From assembly GCA_015039365.1 (NCBI GenBank), contig WION01000028.1, forward strand, positions 290,309 to 354,308: a DNA stretch of 64,000 nucleotides, given 5' to 3'. Shown here piece by piece: positions 20,480-31,286 of this stretch. The DNA is from Amanita rubescens (lineage: Eukaryota; Basidiomycota; Agaricomycetes; Agaricales; Amanitaceae). Each line of letters begins with the position of its first letter. Position 1 is the first letter of the stretch. Under the pieces are notes generated by a model. It was not told where the DNA came from, did not search any database, and saw only the letters and a program-made list of their open reading frames with translations. The translations under genes were made by a program, and so were the position numbers.

Positions 20480-22621
20480 TTAAAAACCCGTTTTGACGGT
20501 ATGTGCTCCGCATGTGCTGCGGGACGATCTCGGGCGTGTGACAAGGACGGCGGAGGTTTTAGATTCGGGGCAGGTGATCGTGATGTCCTGGTTGCCATTG
20601 GGGTAGTCGCGGGTGACGGCGGAGAGCAGGGTGAAGAATGGGCGGCCGAGTAAAACTTCGTAAGGTGCGTCTTCCACGATGTATGCTTGGACTTGGACCG
20701 GTAATCCGCCGATAGTCAGGGTGAGGTTTTCGGTGATGCCAAGGGTCCAGTTCGATGTGCCGTTAGCGGTTTCCATCATGATGCGCCTAGAAGCGGAGTA
20801 GCCGGAGCCTGTGCGTTCCCATTTGTCCTTTCTGATGACGATAATCTGAGAGCCGTTGTCGACGACGCATTCGCATTTGACGGATCCGCTGAAAGTACCG
20901 TCTACGACTCGGAGGGTCTCGATAGGCTTAGTAGTGGCCATGAGAACATCGATCGGATCGTCTTCCGGGGGCTCGGTTTCAGTGGCGGAGACCTCATTGC
21001 TAGATGCGGATTCAACGCATTTGGCGGTAACCAATTGACGTAAGTCTTTTTGGATGGCCGGGGATATTGCAATGAGGTCCTTAGCGGCTAGGGTCACGGG
21101 TAGGCTGAGAAGATGGTCTATGATTCGCTGGGCGGCGGTCGTGTCATCGATCGGCGAGCGAAACTTGAAAGCGGGAGTATCTTTTTCTTTTCCTTTGGAC
21201 GTGGAAGCGACGGGCGGTGTCGTGGGCTGTGGCGGAGCGGGGGTCTGCTTGGATCGGGGCATAGCGGTAGAGTTTTTCTTTTGTTCGGCTGCGAATGTTT
21301 CGGCATGATCGGAGATCTCCAGCAGGTTGGCGGAGGCTACGCGTGGCTGCGGCGTGTTCGGCTGTGGATTGTCCTGAAGCCATTTATCAACACGTTCTTT
21401 GAACCATCGTCCGTGCATTCGGTATTTATCCATATTCGGTTCCTCGCCATTCAGGAGCTGTATGCGGCCATCAACTAGCCTGATCTTGCCTTGTCTGACG
21501 TATTCGTCCCTGACTCGGCACCAAGGAGTTCGGTGCTCTGAATCTCCACAGAAAACGCATCCGTTGAAGAGTCGTTGGGCGAAAGTTTCTGCTGCCTGTG
21601 CGGTCGGAGGGGCGGTTGGATAGGAAGGGGCGACTGGCGCAGGCGCGGGTGCAGGCGTGGGAGGCGTGGTAGCTGCAAGGAGTGCTATCGCAGGTCTGGA
21701 GCTGATAACGAATTGTGCGGCGCTGTTCATTTCCTTTAGATCGTAGCCGTCGTCGGGTCTGACGTCCGGGCATTTGATCGTGAGCCGAGTAGTAATATCG
21801 GGCCTGATGTCAGAAGCGAAGGCTGACATGTACATGATGCTTGCCTCGCGGCCGGTCATGCGGTGTTTAGTTATGAGGTACTGAGCAGTGCCGGAGAACT
21901 CCCTGTGGTATTCGGCTAGAGTAGTCTCGGAGGTAATGGTCTGGGATGAGTAGCGATCGGTGATGGTACGCAATGCTGCAATGGTGTGGCGTCGATCGGG
22001 CTGTGCCTCGGGGTAGATCTCGCGGATCGCTTTCTTAAAGTCGTCCCAAGCTTTTGGTTCCGCTAGCGCGTCCCTGGTGGCTGTCCAAGTTTCGGAGGAT
22101 TTCTCGTCTGTGTAATAGATCGCCCATTTAACAAGCTCGGCGTCTCCGGAGCGTTCTCGGTCTTCGCAAGTCATCTCGATGTCCTCGAGGTAGCGTTCAA
22201 GACCGCTTGCGGCACCCTGAAAACGGGGCGCCTCTTTGCTAGTCCGGATAGGCATACGGGTCGGGGTAGCCATGTTGCTTTTGGTAGGAGGAGGTGAGGG
22301 AGAACGAGATGGTGTAGGCGGAGGCGGTGTAGGGGTAGGCGAGGTAGGACGGGATGCAGGACGAGGTGAGGCAGGACGGGTTGGCTCAGGGGTAAGCGGA
22401 TCAGGTATCGGTGTCAAGGGCGAGAGCGGTGGCAAGTTCGGAAATAGACTAAAAGCAGTGGGCACGTGCTGTGAATGAGCCGGTTGAAGTGATTTCGGAG
22501 TCGAGGTGCCAAGAAGTGAAGGAGACTGCGGTGCAAGGAGTGCGGATAGGTCTAGAAACGAGGAAAGGTCGGCAGGTGTTGGATCTCTGATCGGTAGGGG
22601 AAATGTTCCCGGAAGGTGCAA
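20480..22621 (-). CDS. Gypsy Gag plus aspartic protease, 713 aa
   Basis: A long Pro/Ser-rich N-terminus (about 1-120) is followed by a helical Gag core (about 130-300, with LERYLEDIEMTCEDRE). A CCHC zinc knuckle lies near 355-368 (CVFCGDSEHRTPWC, spacing CX2CX4HX4C). After a low-complexity linker comes a retropepsin-like domain at about 580-690 (ECVVDNGSQIIVI, YEVLLGRPFF). The catalytic triplet reads DNG rather than the usual DTG or DSG. Gag packages the RNA and the protease matures the polyprotein. The ORF closes at a TAA in TTTTTAA, and pol resumes in another frame about 30 bases later, so expression would need frameshifting or re-initiation. The start at 22621 is the most upstream ATG. Confidence 0.9.
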   Translation of the reverse strand: MHLPGTFPLPIRDPTPADLSSFLDLSALLAPQSPSLLGTSTPKSLQPAHSQHVPTAFSLFPNLPPLSPLTPIPDPLTPEPTRPASPRPASRPTSPTPTPPPPTPSRSPSPPPTKSNMATPTRMPIRTSKEAPRFQGAASGLERYLEDIEMTCEDRERSGDAELVKWAIYYTDEKSSETWTATRDALAEPKAWDDFKKAIREIYPEAQPDRRHTIAALRTITDRYSSQTITSETTLAEYHREFSGTAQYLITKHRMTGREASIMYMSAFASDIRPDITTRLTIKCPDVRPDDGYDLKEMNSAAQFVISSRPAIALLAATTPPTPAPAPAPVAPSYPTAPPTAQAAETFAQRLFNGCVFCGDSEHRTPWCRVRDEYVRQGKIRLVDGRIQLLNGEEPNMDKYRMHGRWFKERVDKWLQDNPQPNTPQPRVASANLLEISDHAETFAAEQKKNSTAMPRSKQTPAPPQPTTPPVASTSKGKEKDTPAFKFRSPIDDTTAAQRIIDHLLSLPVTLAAKDLIAISPAIQKDLRQLVTAKCVESASSNEVSATETEPPEDDPIDVLMATTKPIETLRVVDGTFSGSVKCECVVDNGSQIIVIRKDKWERTGSGYSASRRIMMETANGTSNWTLGITENLTLTIGGLPVQVQAYIVEDAPYEVLLGRPFFTLLSAVTRDYPNGNQDITITCPESKTSAVLVTRPRSSRSTCGAHTVKTGF

Positions 22622-22885
22622 GTCTTCGTCGGCTGAACTAGTAGAGAGATCGGATGACGGAGGATCTGTCGGTGGTTCGGGTTGAGGCTGTTTAGGAGCA
22701 GGGGGTGGAGGCTGAGGAGTAGTCGGCTTCCGAGAAGACCAAGGAACGTGTGGTCGGCTGGATGGTCCTGGCTGAGGTTCGGCGGGCCTAGCTCGGCGTG
22801 GACCTAACTGAGATGGAAACTTTTCCGATGCCTTCTGCGCTGCAGGACGGTGAGGACGAATGGCTGGGGCACAGACCTAAGAGCC

Positions 22886-22902
22886 CCTCGCGGTGGGCTC
22901 CA
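22886..22902 (-). promoter_or_regulatory. Primer-binding site of the gypsy element
   Basis: Two bases inside the 5' LTR, the minus strand starts TGGAGCCCACCGCGAG, complementary to a tRNA 3' end of the form ...GGGCTCCA. The tRNA species cannot be named from this alone. Confidence 0.6.
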
Positions 22903-22904
22903 GT

Positions 22905-23391
22905 TGAAACAATAAAGAGAAGGCCGACGTGGAACAGTGTTCGGCCAAAGGGGCTACGGAGGTCTGACCGATGTGCTTAAGTGCGATAGAGTGCCGAGAG
23001 CGAAGGAGAAGGAACGGAACGGTGACCGAGTCACCGAGCGAGAAGGAGAACGGAAATCGGACGCAAGGGAACGAGAAAGAGAGCGGAAGTGAGACCGGCT
23101 GTATATTCGATGTCCAACTACTACAGACAATGCCGTATATATACTACGAGGACATGAGGCTTACCTGCGACGAGCCTTCCTCCGAGTCCGTTGGTCCGTG
23201 CGCGTCTAGGTGCCCCGTTGCGTTCGAATATCGCTCAAGTTGCGGGAATGGCCCTGTCGGAATATGGCCGAAGGTCGTTGGCGCGAAGGTTTGACTTCGG
23301 AAGCTTCCGTGATGCGTGATGTGATGCCGAGAATCGGAATGCGGTGCGCTTCGGTGTTCGGTTCCAACGTAGCCGGAACCGGCTCGTTACA
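22905..23391 (-). repeat. 5' LTR of the gypsy element (487 bp)
   Basis: Reads the same as the LTR at 15953-16439. Supplies the gag-pol promoter on the minus strand. Confidence 0.95.
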
Positions 23392-23395
23392 CCGT
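23392..23395. other. Target-site duplication CCGT, right
   Basis: Matches 15949-15952. The next bases, ATCGATAGAAGTCGG, continue the sister sequence at 41072. Confidence 0.85.
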
Positions 23396-24745
23396 ATCGA
23401 TAGAAGTCGGTCCCAATCTAAAACATCTGTTTTCTTTTTTTTCCACAACCGGGGGCCAACAACACTCGCAAGGTTCGAGTTTTTCGAAGGGGATGGTCCG
23501 AACACAAGAAAAAGGAAGGCAAACACTGAACAAGGAGGTATTTGCAAGTCTCCACGTAGCCGAGAGTTTTCGTATATGTCTTTTCCGTCAAGGTTTCTTC
23601 AAACCCGCTAAAGCACCAGTGAGCGTGCTGAAGAAAAAAAGGAAATCAATTTTTTTTGAGATAGTTGGAGAGCACAAGAACATCGCGCGACGCACTTTCC
23701 ATGCATGGGATCGCAAAGCCAGGCAACAGGATCTCCAGAGTTTAATACAGCTTTGATATGGGCCGGTAAATGATTGCCAATCTGGATCAACGACGTTTAG
23801 CGAAAGAAGGAATTTAAGACGAGGAAACGTACCATAGCGCGTAATGAGGGCCACTCTACCCGTTTCTGACATCCATGGGTCCTGAATGAATCCAGATGGT
23901 ACGGAAATACTGGACATGTTCACCGTCCAACTGCCTGGTTCTATCGCCGACCCATAAAAAGTGAGCGGAGGAATTGTAGTTATCGGGTGTGCCTGGAGCG
24001 GGGAGGGAAACGAGTCATGGCACGTTCGTAATCAAGTAAGAGACCTTCGTGACTGGTATAGGAAGGTTGCTGATGGTGCGGCTAAAAGTCCAGGGCATCC
24101 GAGAGGGAAGCTATGATGGATTCGAATTCGCGGCTGGAGGGTACTAAAGAGTGAGAAGCACAGATTGAAGGAGATCGAAGCTTACCGGATGGAAGGAGAG
24201 CGAACATGTGCCAAGGACCAGTCTCTGGGGTGATGAAGATAGGCAAATCCTGATGCGAGGAGGGTACGGATGTAGTCGAGTGTGGTTGTCGAGTAAAAGT
24301 GGGCCTTGTGTGATTGATAAGGAGGGAAAAAGACTCGGGGCAGCAGATACGAACCTGAGGAGACGTTCTGGAGTCCTGTCGTTGGGGTCGAATCCGAAGC
24401 TTATGACTGGGCGGTCACCGATTTGCTCATAGGGGCTGCTTCTAGGCTTTGCGTAGTACTGTCTTGTGATACGGCCGATACGCACGACTGTGAGGCGCTG
24501 GGTCTTCGTATCATGCCCTTCCTGACAGCATAGAGCTGTTGACGGGTTTTGGCTGCGAGTACGCGTGAAGGGCGCTAGTTGACATCAGACTTGTGATTTT
24601 GCGCCCATTAACGGCCCTACTCACCGCCTCCTCTTCTTGAACCGGTCCCCAGCTTAGCGTCCGCACCCGCAGCACATTGAGCATCCTCAGCGACGATGTG
24701 GATATTTGTACTTGTTGATCTTCGGAAGATGCCGGTATCTTAAAG
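23396..24745 (-). repeat. Segmental duplication copy 1, right part
   Basis: Nearly identical to 41073-42450 apart from small indels: the sister has an extra short block near 41508 and about 35 bp near 41742. Together with 15385-15952 it makes a duplicated unit of about 1.9 kb. Confidence 0.88.
23690..24490 (-). pseudogene. Class II DAHP synthase pseudogene, copy 1
   Basis: Minus strand, in order: VRIGRITRQYYAKPRSS, FDPNDRTPERLL, an intron, FYSTTTLDYIRTLLASGFAY, LHHPRDWSLAHVRSPSIR, an intron, EFESIIASLSDALDF, TSHEGLLLDYERAM, NYNSSAHFLWVGDRTRQLDG, HVQYFRTIW, GRVALITRYG, an intron, and IGNHLPAHIKAVLNSGDPVA then DPMHGK. These are hallmark blocks of the plant/fungal class II 3-deoxy-D-arabino-heptulosonate 7-phosphate synthase, first step of the shikimate pathway. 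Reading needs several frame changes, a stop follows DALDF, a segment after FRTIW is lost, and the C-terminus after DPMHGK is absent. Introns are retained, so this is not a processed copy. Confidence 0.8.
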
Positions 24746-24787
24746 GATAAGGTAAGGAAGATGCCGGTATCTTAAAGGATAAGGTAA
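24724..24787 (+). repeat. 32-bp tandem duplication at the edge of the segmental duplicate
   Basis: GGAAGATGCCGGTATCTTAA plus AGGATAAGGTAA occurs twice head to tail. The sister copy has a single diverged version. Confidence 0.85.
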
Positions 24788-26022
24788 GCGTTGGTCAAGG
24801 AAATCACTCGGTGCGTACATTCTAACCGAGCGGCCGCGAGTGCACTAATATCGGTTTGCTCACGATGGTGGTCTATTGGTGGATGCGATAGGTTGTCGTA
24901 GCCATGGGCGATGGGCGTGGAAGGGGAGAAACGAGCTAGACGGAGGGGGGAGGAGAAGAAAGGGTGCAGCTACTAACTCGCGCAGTGACCCCAAGTACGT
25001 CAATTTATTTGGTGCTATTTGCATGCTTACCCAAAATTCTGCAAAGTCCAACCACATTCAGCCAGCCACGAGAAGATTCAAGTAGAGTTGTTTGCGCCGG
25101 TGCGTTCAAATTCCTTTCTTCTGTTCATGCCACCCTAACAAATAGTTGCTCGATCGACGATGGGCAGGTTAATCTCCAAACAATCACGACGACGGGCGTT
25201 GTGGGCAGCTCTTGAAAAGTTGTCGATTCATGCTCCGATGAGCGACGTTGTCATGGATGCTGTGTGGATCCGAGATGTTCCTGGAGTAGTATCAGAAGGT
25301 GCACTATCAAGCGTATGCACGACTATGAGGGCTGAATCGGCTGGACTTGCAGATTTCTACGACGACGGATTCTCAATCGCATGCGACGACTGCTGGTGCA
25401 ACACCGCTTGCTTTGACGGCCACGTACCGGAGGAATGGCACCGCTTGGTCTGCGTCCTAGGACTTAGTAACTCCCGGTCTTTGTCGTACTACGTCCACAT
25501 CCCGCACGACATCGTCTCCCACCACGACCACGAGAAAAACTGAGATGCCAGGCCCGATACTGGGACGACATCACCGCCCTGACGACGGCCCACGCACAAC
25601 CATCAAACCATTACCCTGCGCTCCGTCATTCCCAAATCCTGCTCTTTTGCTCCGCACAAACCCATCCGTCCTACTAGCTCCAGCTTCAGCTGCACACACC
25701 CCATTGCCGACCCCATTATACATCCGCCATCACCCCCTCGTCCTATTCCTCGGATCCCCTCAACTTGTACGCCCACCCAGGCATGCAAAACCCTTCGTTC
25801 ATCTCATTGGACCACCCCTCGACCTACCGAATCGCTAGAAATGGTCGTCCGCTTCGTCCGGAATGAATGTCGGCCAAACACCTTTCTTCGTATCTTTCTT
25901 TACCCACGGTCTCAACAGGATGCGTTAGACCAGCGTCGGACGGAAACTGTACGTGATGTGCTTCGCTTCATTTATGCCAACACCAACACTAACGTCAGCA
26001 CCACCCAGAAAAAGAAGAAAAA
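24788..26022. other. No assignable gene
   Basis: Plus-strand frames of 97-127 codons (25160-25543 with a Cys/Asp-rich DDCWCNTACFDG stretch, and 25545-25838) have no motif I recognise. They may be relics or chance. Confidence 0.3.
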
Positions 26023-27710
26023 ATGCTGTCCAATCTTTCCGAAGCCGTACTAGAGACATGCAGTCTAAGCAAATTGACCTACAACCCTGCTTCCACGCCT
26101 GTCGAGTCTACCGCCAGGCTTCACCAACCCCCGTTTGCATTCAACGGGTATCCGAAGGTGTCCTCTCGATTCCGAAATGCCCTGCCGAGTGCCCACCGTC
26201 GTTCCAACCCGCTACTGACCCAACTTCAACTGATGGAGGTGAATAGGTTGTTTTCTGCACCCTTTCCTGTAACTGACGAAAACCAAAGCCAGGCGAAAAC
26301 CGGTACCCAGTGCCAAGTCACTATGATGGCATACACGATAAATGTTCCAAACCGCCCTCACTGCTACGGCGCATTGTAGTGAGGAACCATCGCGAGCAGA
26401 ACGGGCAAGGATCCAGTGACCTTCAAAACGAGAGCTCCAGCCAGGATCGCCCCCTTCAAAGCCCTCTCTAGTAACAGAAAAACGACCGTATGATAGGACA
26501 TCGTGGGATCCTTCACCCGATTCTGTGCGACTGTTGAAGCGGTTTGATGTCGAAATGGAAACGCTGGAGGCAGAGCAGCGGAAGCAGGGAGCAGAAGAAG
26601 CTGAGTGCAGGGTCAGCCGCCTAGGTCCAGGACGACGACGATTCCTGAACCTTCTTCACCCCCTCGATCACCAGCGCGCCCTCTAGTGCCGATGGATGAC
26701 ACGTGTATCTCGGAAGATAATGGGTCACATATACTACTGGTTGAGCATTCCTCAGCGACAGAAGACTGCACTCCTGGCGACGACTTCGCTTTCACTGATG
26801 AAGATCTGCTATGGTTCCTTCGTCCCGAACACTTTTCTTCTCTGGATATCACAGCATCGATTACAAGAGTCATCTGCTTCGTTCCTTGGTGTATCTGTGT
26901 CGGTGGAACGATGCTTCTATGGCCCGATAAACTGGAGCAGGTCGCTTTCGAAACCGGATATATGGATTCTACGCAAGGTATACGCAGGTTTGCGCATTGG
27001 GCGGACGTATTAGGCCATCAATTCGTTATGATATTTTTGGCGTTCCTTGCAACTGCTCTCTGGGCTTTACCCGTAACTGTCGGTGCTACTCTTTTCATTG
27101 GTCTCGCTACCCGTTTCGGATATGTTTGGCGGGGATTCCCAGTGGACCACTCTATCTGACGCGTTATATACGCATGCAACTTTAAGTCCAGGGAAGAATT
27201 TGACCGGAATCTCGTGAGACGCGGTCATTCGAACGACTCCCAAGAAACGCAAGATTCGCCGTTTGGTTCCAGCCTTGCGACACCTCTCGATCCAAGCGAT
27301 GTTAGTCTGAGGGACACATCAAGCTCGGCGTTGCGATTTCTCGTTGCGGCTGGGGACGGCCCTCTCCTCGACTACTTTAGATTCAAGAGAAATGGTTCGC
27401 ATATCTTATCGATGGCCCGCGAGTTGAGCTCTGAGGGCAAGTTAACTCCTGAAGACATTGCCTCGGATAATACAAATGCAGGAACATCGCGTGTACTATG
27501 CAGCGCGATCGGTATGCCCGCCGAGGACACGCTCATCCGCAAGAAGGTAAGCACATATGAAGTACACGATTCTGCCCTAAATACTGGAGATAATAGAGCA
27601 TATACAACTTGCCTAACTCACCTATCGGTGTACAAGCCTGGCATTTTAGGCGCTCAGCTTCAGAGAGTTCTTCTGTGTTCGACTCCTGATGACTCCGAGG
27701 AAACTAATTT
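26023..27710 (+). pseudogene. Multi-exon membrane protein, family unknown, decayed
   Basis: Exon 1 ends at LLTQLQLME before a 50-bp intron (26239-26288, GTGAAT...CTGAC...AAAG). Exon 2 continues PGENRYPVPSHYDG into a polar stretch, then after a one-base shift into EKRPYDRTSWDPSPDS and a coiled coil. The main part, from the ATG near 26692, is acidic and then has two to three hydrophobic spans (VICFVPWCICVGGTMLLW; FVMIFLAFLATALWALPV). An in-frame TGA at 27157 interrupts it. It ends after an intron (27546-27596, GTAAGC...AATAG) with HFRRSASESSSVFDS. The layout suggests a nuclear-envelope or ER membrane protein with a long soluble N-terminus, but that is a guess. Confidence 0.5.
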
Positions 27711-28059
27711 GGTAATTACGAAGACGAAGGAGCAGACTTGGATGCCGAGGACGATGGTTCAGATGACGGATATGCCGAGCCATGAATACACAGCGGCTGA
27801 CATTTCGCCGGCGAATATCTTGCTCGCACTGTGCTGTTATACTTACTAATCCTGCTATTGAAAGCACGCTTACTAGTAGCTGCCCCCCCCCAAAAGACTG
27901 TGTATATTGCGATTCATTACAATCGACATTATAATACATTGTAATCTTTTGAAATTACTACTTAGAATTTAGATGTGGCGAGAAGGCCCGTTTCAACACA
28001 TTGCTACGGCTTGCTACAGGGTCGTGACACTGCAATGTGATGTAACGGTGTAAAAGAAT

Positions 28060-28486
28060 CCGGGATGGTTGATTACGAGTCAACTTCCTGGTTCATTGTG
28101 GGGCAAGGCCATATGCCACGCCGTATGGTTGAAGAACCGGACCTGGACAAGGGCGTTACTGCTCGGGGTGACGTCGTTCGAGTTGTTAAATGGAGAAATG
28201 GCAGCCGAACTTAACGAAGTTCCGGTCTGGGGCCAATTGGTCTGGGTTCACGACACATCATCAGGTGAAGAGGATGGTGTCAGTTGAGCGAAGGGTCGTT
28301 TTCTCGAAAGAGAACTTGCCGATGGTGGTAGATAATTCTGTGGAGGTCAGGGGGAGTGGAGCTGTGGACCTCACACCAGAACAGGCTGAATGGCTGCAGG
28401 TTGACGAATTAGACGAAGCGGATGAAGCGCCGCTTGGCGTGCATCTACCGCCAGTTCCGCCGAATGGGGAATATCAAACCGGTTAA
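28060..28486 (+). pseudogene. Ty1/copia integrase end and linker, relic
   Basis: LWGKAICHAVWLKNRTWTRA and ELNEVPVWGQLVWVHDTSSG match the core of copia integrase. One frameshift later the text continues VSVERRVVFSKEN, the usual join toward the RT linker. Both flanks of the pol gene are missing. Unrelated in sequence to the copia element at 1-3369. Confidence 0.75.
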
Positions 28487-28639
28487 CGGAAAAGCACAGG
28501 AAAACCCTCACCGAACTGCCAAAAGGGCAGTACTTTACACTCCCCCCCCAGTCCGATTAGACTCCGACAGACTCCTAGGACTCCTATAGGACTCCTATAG
28601 GACTCTGATCACTTTCTGATAAAATGTAAAAAAAGGTAA

Positions 28640-28800
28640 AATGGTAGGAAACATGTTTGGCTTTGTTTGTTTATGTTTGTTTATATTAGGCATCTTAACT
28701 TGCAAAAGAAATCCAAAATCCTTAAAAATAGGGAACCATGTTTGGTATTGTTTATTTATGTTTATTTATATTAGGTATCTTTAACTTGCAGAATAAATTC
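28640..28800 (+). repeat. Internal repeat, two units of about 85-100 bp
   Basis: ACATGTTTGG...TTTGTTTATGTTTGTTTATA, then TTAGGCATCTTAACTTGCA, recurs with a few changes at 28736-28790. Confidence 0.75.
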
Positions 28801-29454
28801 AAAAAAATACTGAAAAAATGCGGAAAATCCATGTGATCCAGGTTATATAAGAATTATAAAACCAAACAATGGCAAACTTGACATATTTGCAAAATACTTT
28901 TCAGATGCAAGTGTGATCTTGAAAAATGCACACAAGGTCATGCAAGAATTAGGACACAAATCTGAGCCAAATTCTAGGTAAATGTAAAGGAATGTATCAC
29001 CACTCCATGTGACCACCTGCAAAGCCATAGTTGAACCCAACACAATTTGGGTGTGTCTGGCTGGTGATGATGAGTCAATGTAGTATGTGTGATCAGTTAG
29101 AAAGGGCTGGCAGTGGTGAAAGTCAGTTTCAGTAATGTGACTTGAGTGGTGAGTAGCTGCTGAGGTCAAGGACATTGGCAACATGCACATGGCAGTGGCT
29201 GCTGGAGGTGCAGTGCAGAGTGCCAGTTGAAGTGATGATCTAGTTTTAGTTCCACAATCCCACATGTTTGTTGCCAGCAACAACCAACGACTCACCACCA
29301 ATCACCTATGATTGTCAATTTGTCATAGGTATGTAAATATGAGGGATTTGTGATTATGTATGTATTGAAGTCAAGGGGTGAAAGCAGGTGGAGATGAGTT
29401 CTTGGTTATTTGGTCGGATGGTATGGCACAGTGAGCTGTGGTTGTTAGAAGCAT

Positions 29455-29660
29455 ATTAATAATTGTCTGACTGTCTGACTATCTGACAGGCACTGACAGA
29501 TGCTAACACACTAATTGTCTGGTTGTCTGACTATCTAATAGGCACTGACAGATGCTGACACACAGATTATCTGACTGTCTGACAGACAGTGTTTCATAAG
29601 TTGTCTGACTTGTCTTCAGACTATCTAACCATCTGAGCAGTGAGAGACACTTAAGCATCA
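29455..29660 (+). repeat. Degenerate short repeat, GTCTGACTATCTGACAGGCA type
   Basis: Five or more overlapping copies of CTGACTGTCTGACTATCTGA and CACTGACAGATGCTAACACA. Simple expansion within the TIR element. Confidence 0.7.
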
Positions 29661-30384
29661 GATAACATCAGACAAGTCTGTGATCAGACTTTTGCTGTGT
29701 TAGCTGATGTACTAAGCTTCCACACTAGAAGCATACGGTGGCAAAGTTAACTCAGCAATGGTTAACTCAAATACTAAGAGAACAGTGATGATAGAAATTG
29801 AACAGAGTGTGGACAATGATAGATAATTTGATGATGAGTAAGTAGAGATACATAAGTGGGTCTGTCACTTCCAAAACTAATCAGGCATGCATAATGTGGG
29901 AGTCAATACTATTAGTAACAGAATGGTGGCTCAGTGACATGTAATAGGCTAGTATCAACTTCAAGTTCCAATCACAGTGGCAGTGACATCTGGCACCTGT
30001 GACCTGCCACACTGAGTGCCCTACTATGGATCATTATCAGCTACCTCCAATCACAGGTACTATTAGTAATTTGAAGTTAAGTACAGTGCCTAGGCCAATA
30101 TCAGTCAGTCTCACCTTTACTAGTACTATAACTTTATGGTTGTCCATGCTCTGTTCCAGAATTGCCTCAAACCTAAGACTATGATATTCTATTGTTTTAC
30201 CTAATATGTTTGAAGTTTCTCTGACCCCACACCCCCAGTGGTTCAATTGTCTTATCAACATAACCAGGGGCCCTTGTACAAAGTCACAAGATGTTTTGGC
30301 AACCTATCAATTTTCTCTCCATTATATCTGAAGAATAAATTACAAATATCTTGGGTTTGGCTCTGTTCTAGAGCATGATTCTTG

Positions 30385-30690
30385 CACCATCTTGATCACA
30401 TGATTTTTCCAGATTTTTCAAGATTTTTAGCAGCCTTTCAATTTTTCAACATGAAGTGTTTAAAACAGTATTTTGCAAATATCTTGAGTTTGGCATTGTT
30501 TGGCATGTTAATTTCCACACTAATCTGATCGCATGATTTTTCCAGATTTTTCAAGATTTTTGGCAGCCATTCAATTTTTTAACATGAAGCGTTTAAAACA
30601 GTATTTTGCAAATAACTTGAGTTTGGCATTGTTTGGCATGTTCATTTACACACTAATCTGATTACATGATTTTTCTGCATTTTTCACATT
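30385..30690 (+). repeat. About 128-bp tandem repeat, 2.4 copies
   Basis: CATGATTTTTCCAGATTTTT, CAACATGAAG-GTTTAAAACA and TTTGGCATTGTTTGGCATGT repeat in the same order. Confidence 0.85.
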
Positions 30691-31029
30691 TTTTTTTCCA
30701 AATTTTCCCACGGTCACACAGTACTCTTGGCAAATGGTAGTATTACAAATGAGACTACAAAGACTACATTAAAAAGCGCAGAATTGTCGGAGTCCTATAG
30801 GAATAGTCCTATTAGAGTCCTATGTCCTATTCGAGTCCGTCGGAAGGCTTCCTATTCATCCGATACCAGTCCGATTGAAAAATGTAGTGTTAAAAAATTT
30901 GTAATGTTAATGTAATCTTATTTGTAATAAATTCCGATGTGACTCCTATAGGACTCCTCGGACTCCGATCGGACTCCGATCGGAATAGGGGGGGGACAGT
31001 AAAGACCTCCAAAAGGGGCAGCTTCTATT

Positions 31030-31270
31030 TGGACACAAGTGCTAACGCGCTAACGGCCCACATCCCTCTAAACGCCCACCTTCATCGCATTCACGTGGAA
31101 CATTTACTCTTGCACTGCCCTGCCTACAACATACAATCCGACAACGCATAAGAAGAGATATGGGCTCGGTGGGAAAGCTATTATCCAGAACACAAATCCT
31201 GTCCCAATTGTCAATTTCATCGCCGCAACGCACAGATTCCCTTGGCTGAAGCCGGTCATTTGAACCAAAA
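31030..31270 (+). pseudogene. LINE C-terminal fragment, plus strand
   Basis: LTAHIPLNAHLHRIH and EHLLLHCPAYNIQ are the conserved end of a fungal non-LTR polyprotein; the middle of the Cys motif is deleted. After a frame change come GGKAIIQNTNPVPIVNFIAA and THRFP, another typical tail. Different subfamily and opposite strand from the copy that follows. Confidence 0.65.
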
Positions 31271-31286
31271 GAGACAGGAGATCTCA

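Larger units (their letters stand above)
15953..23391 (-). mobile_element. Ty3/gypsy LTR retrotransposon, 7439 bp, minus orientation
   Basis: Two direct 487-bp LTRs flank gag-protease, RT/RNase H and a truncated integrase on the minus strand, plus an antisense gene on the plus strand. Target duplication, primer-binding site and polypurine tract are all visible. I see no difference between the LTRs, so insertion was recent, yet the integrase lacks its C-terminal part. The element lies inside one copy of a segmental duplication; the other copy at 40515-42450 is the empty site. Confidence 0.95.
28533..31004. mobile_element. Non-coding TIR element, 2.47 kb, AT-rich
   Basis: The left end is CTTTACACTCCCCCCCC and the right end, inverted, is CTTTACTGTCCCCCCCC. 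Both continue inward with GACTCC / CCGATCGGACTCC / CTATAGGACTCC units. The body is AT-rich, has no credible gene, and carries three kinds of internal repeats. This is the profile of a large non-autonomous DNA transposon. Similar words (CCAAAAGG-GCAG) lie just outside both ends but are not flush with them, so I do not call a target duplication. Confidence 0.65.

Noticed and set aside
24144..24485. 113-codon minus ORF read as one protein
   Set aside because: Only its first 44 residues are real DAHP synthase; the rest runs into an intron. The same applies at 41859-42197.
28843..29301. 152-codon minus ORF inside the C-tract TIR element
   Set aside because: No motif, low-complexity His/Thr/Ser mix, and the surrounding sequence is repetitive non-coding DNA.
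28490..31030. CCAAAAGG-GCAG words outside both ends as target duplication of the C-tract TIR element
   Set aside because: The words are not flush with the ends on the right side and differ by one base, so they are as likely to be chance.
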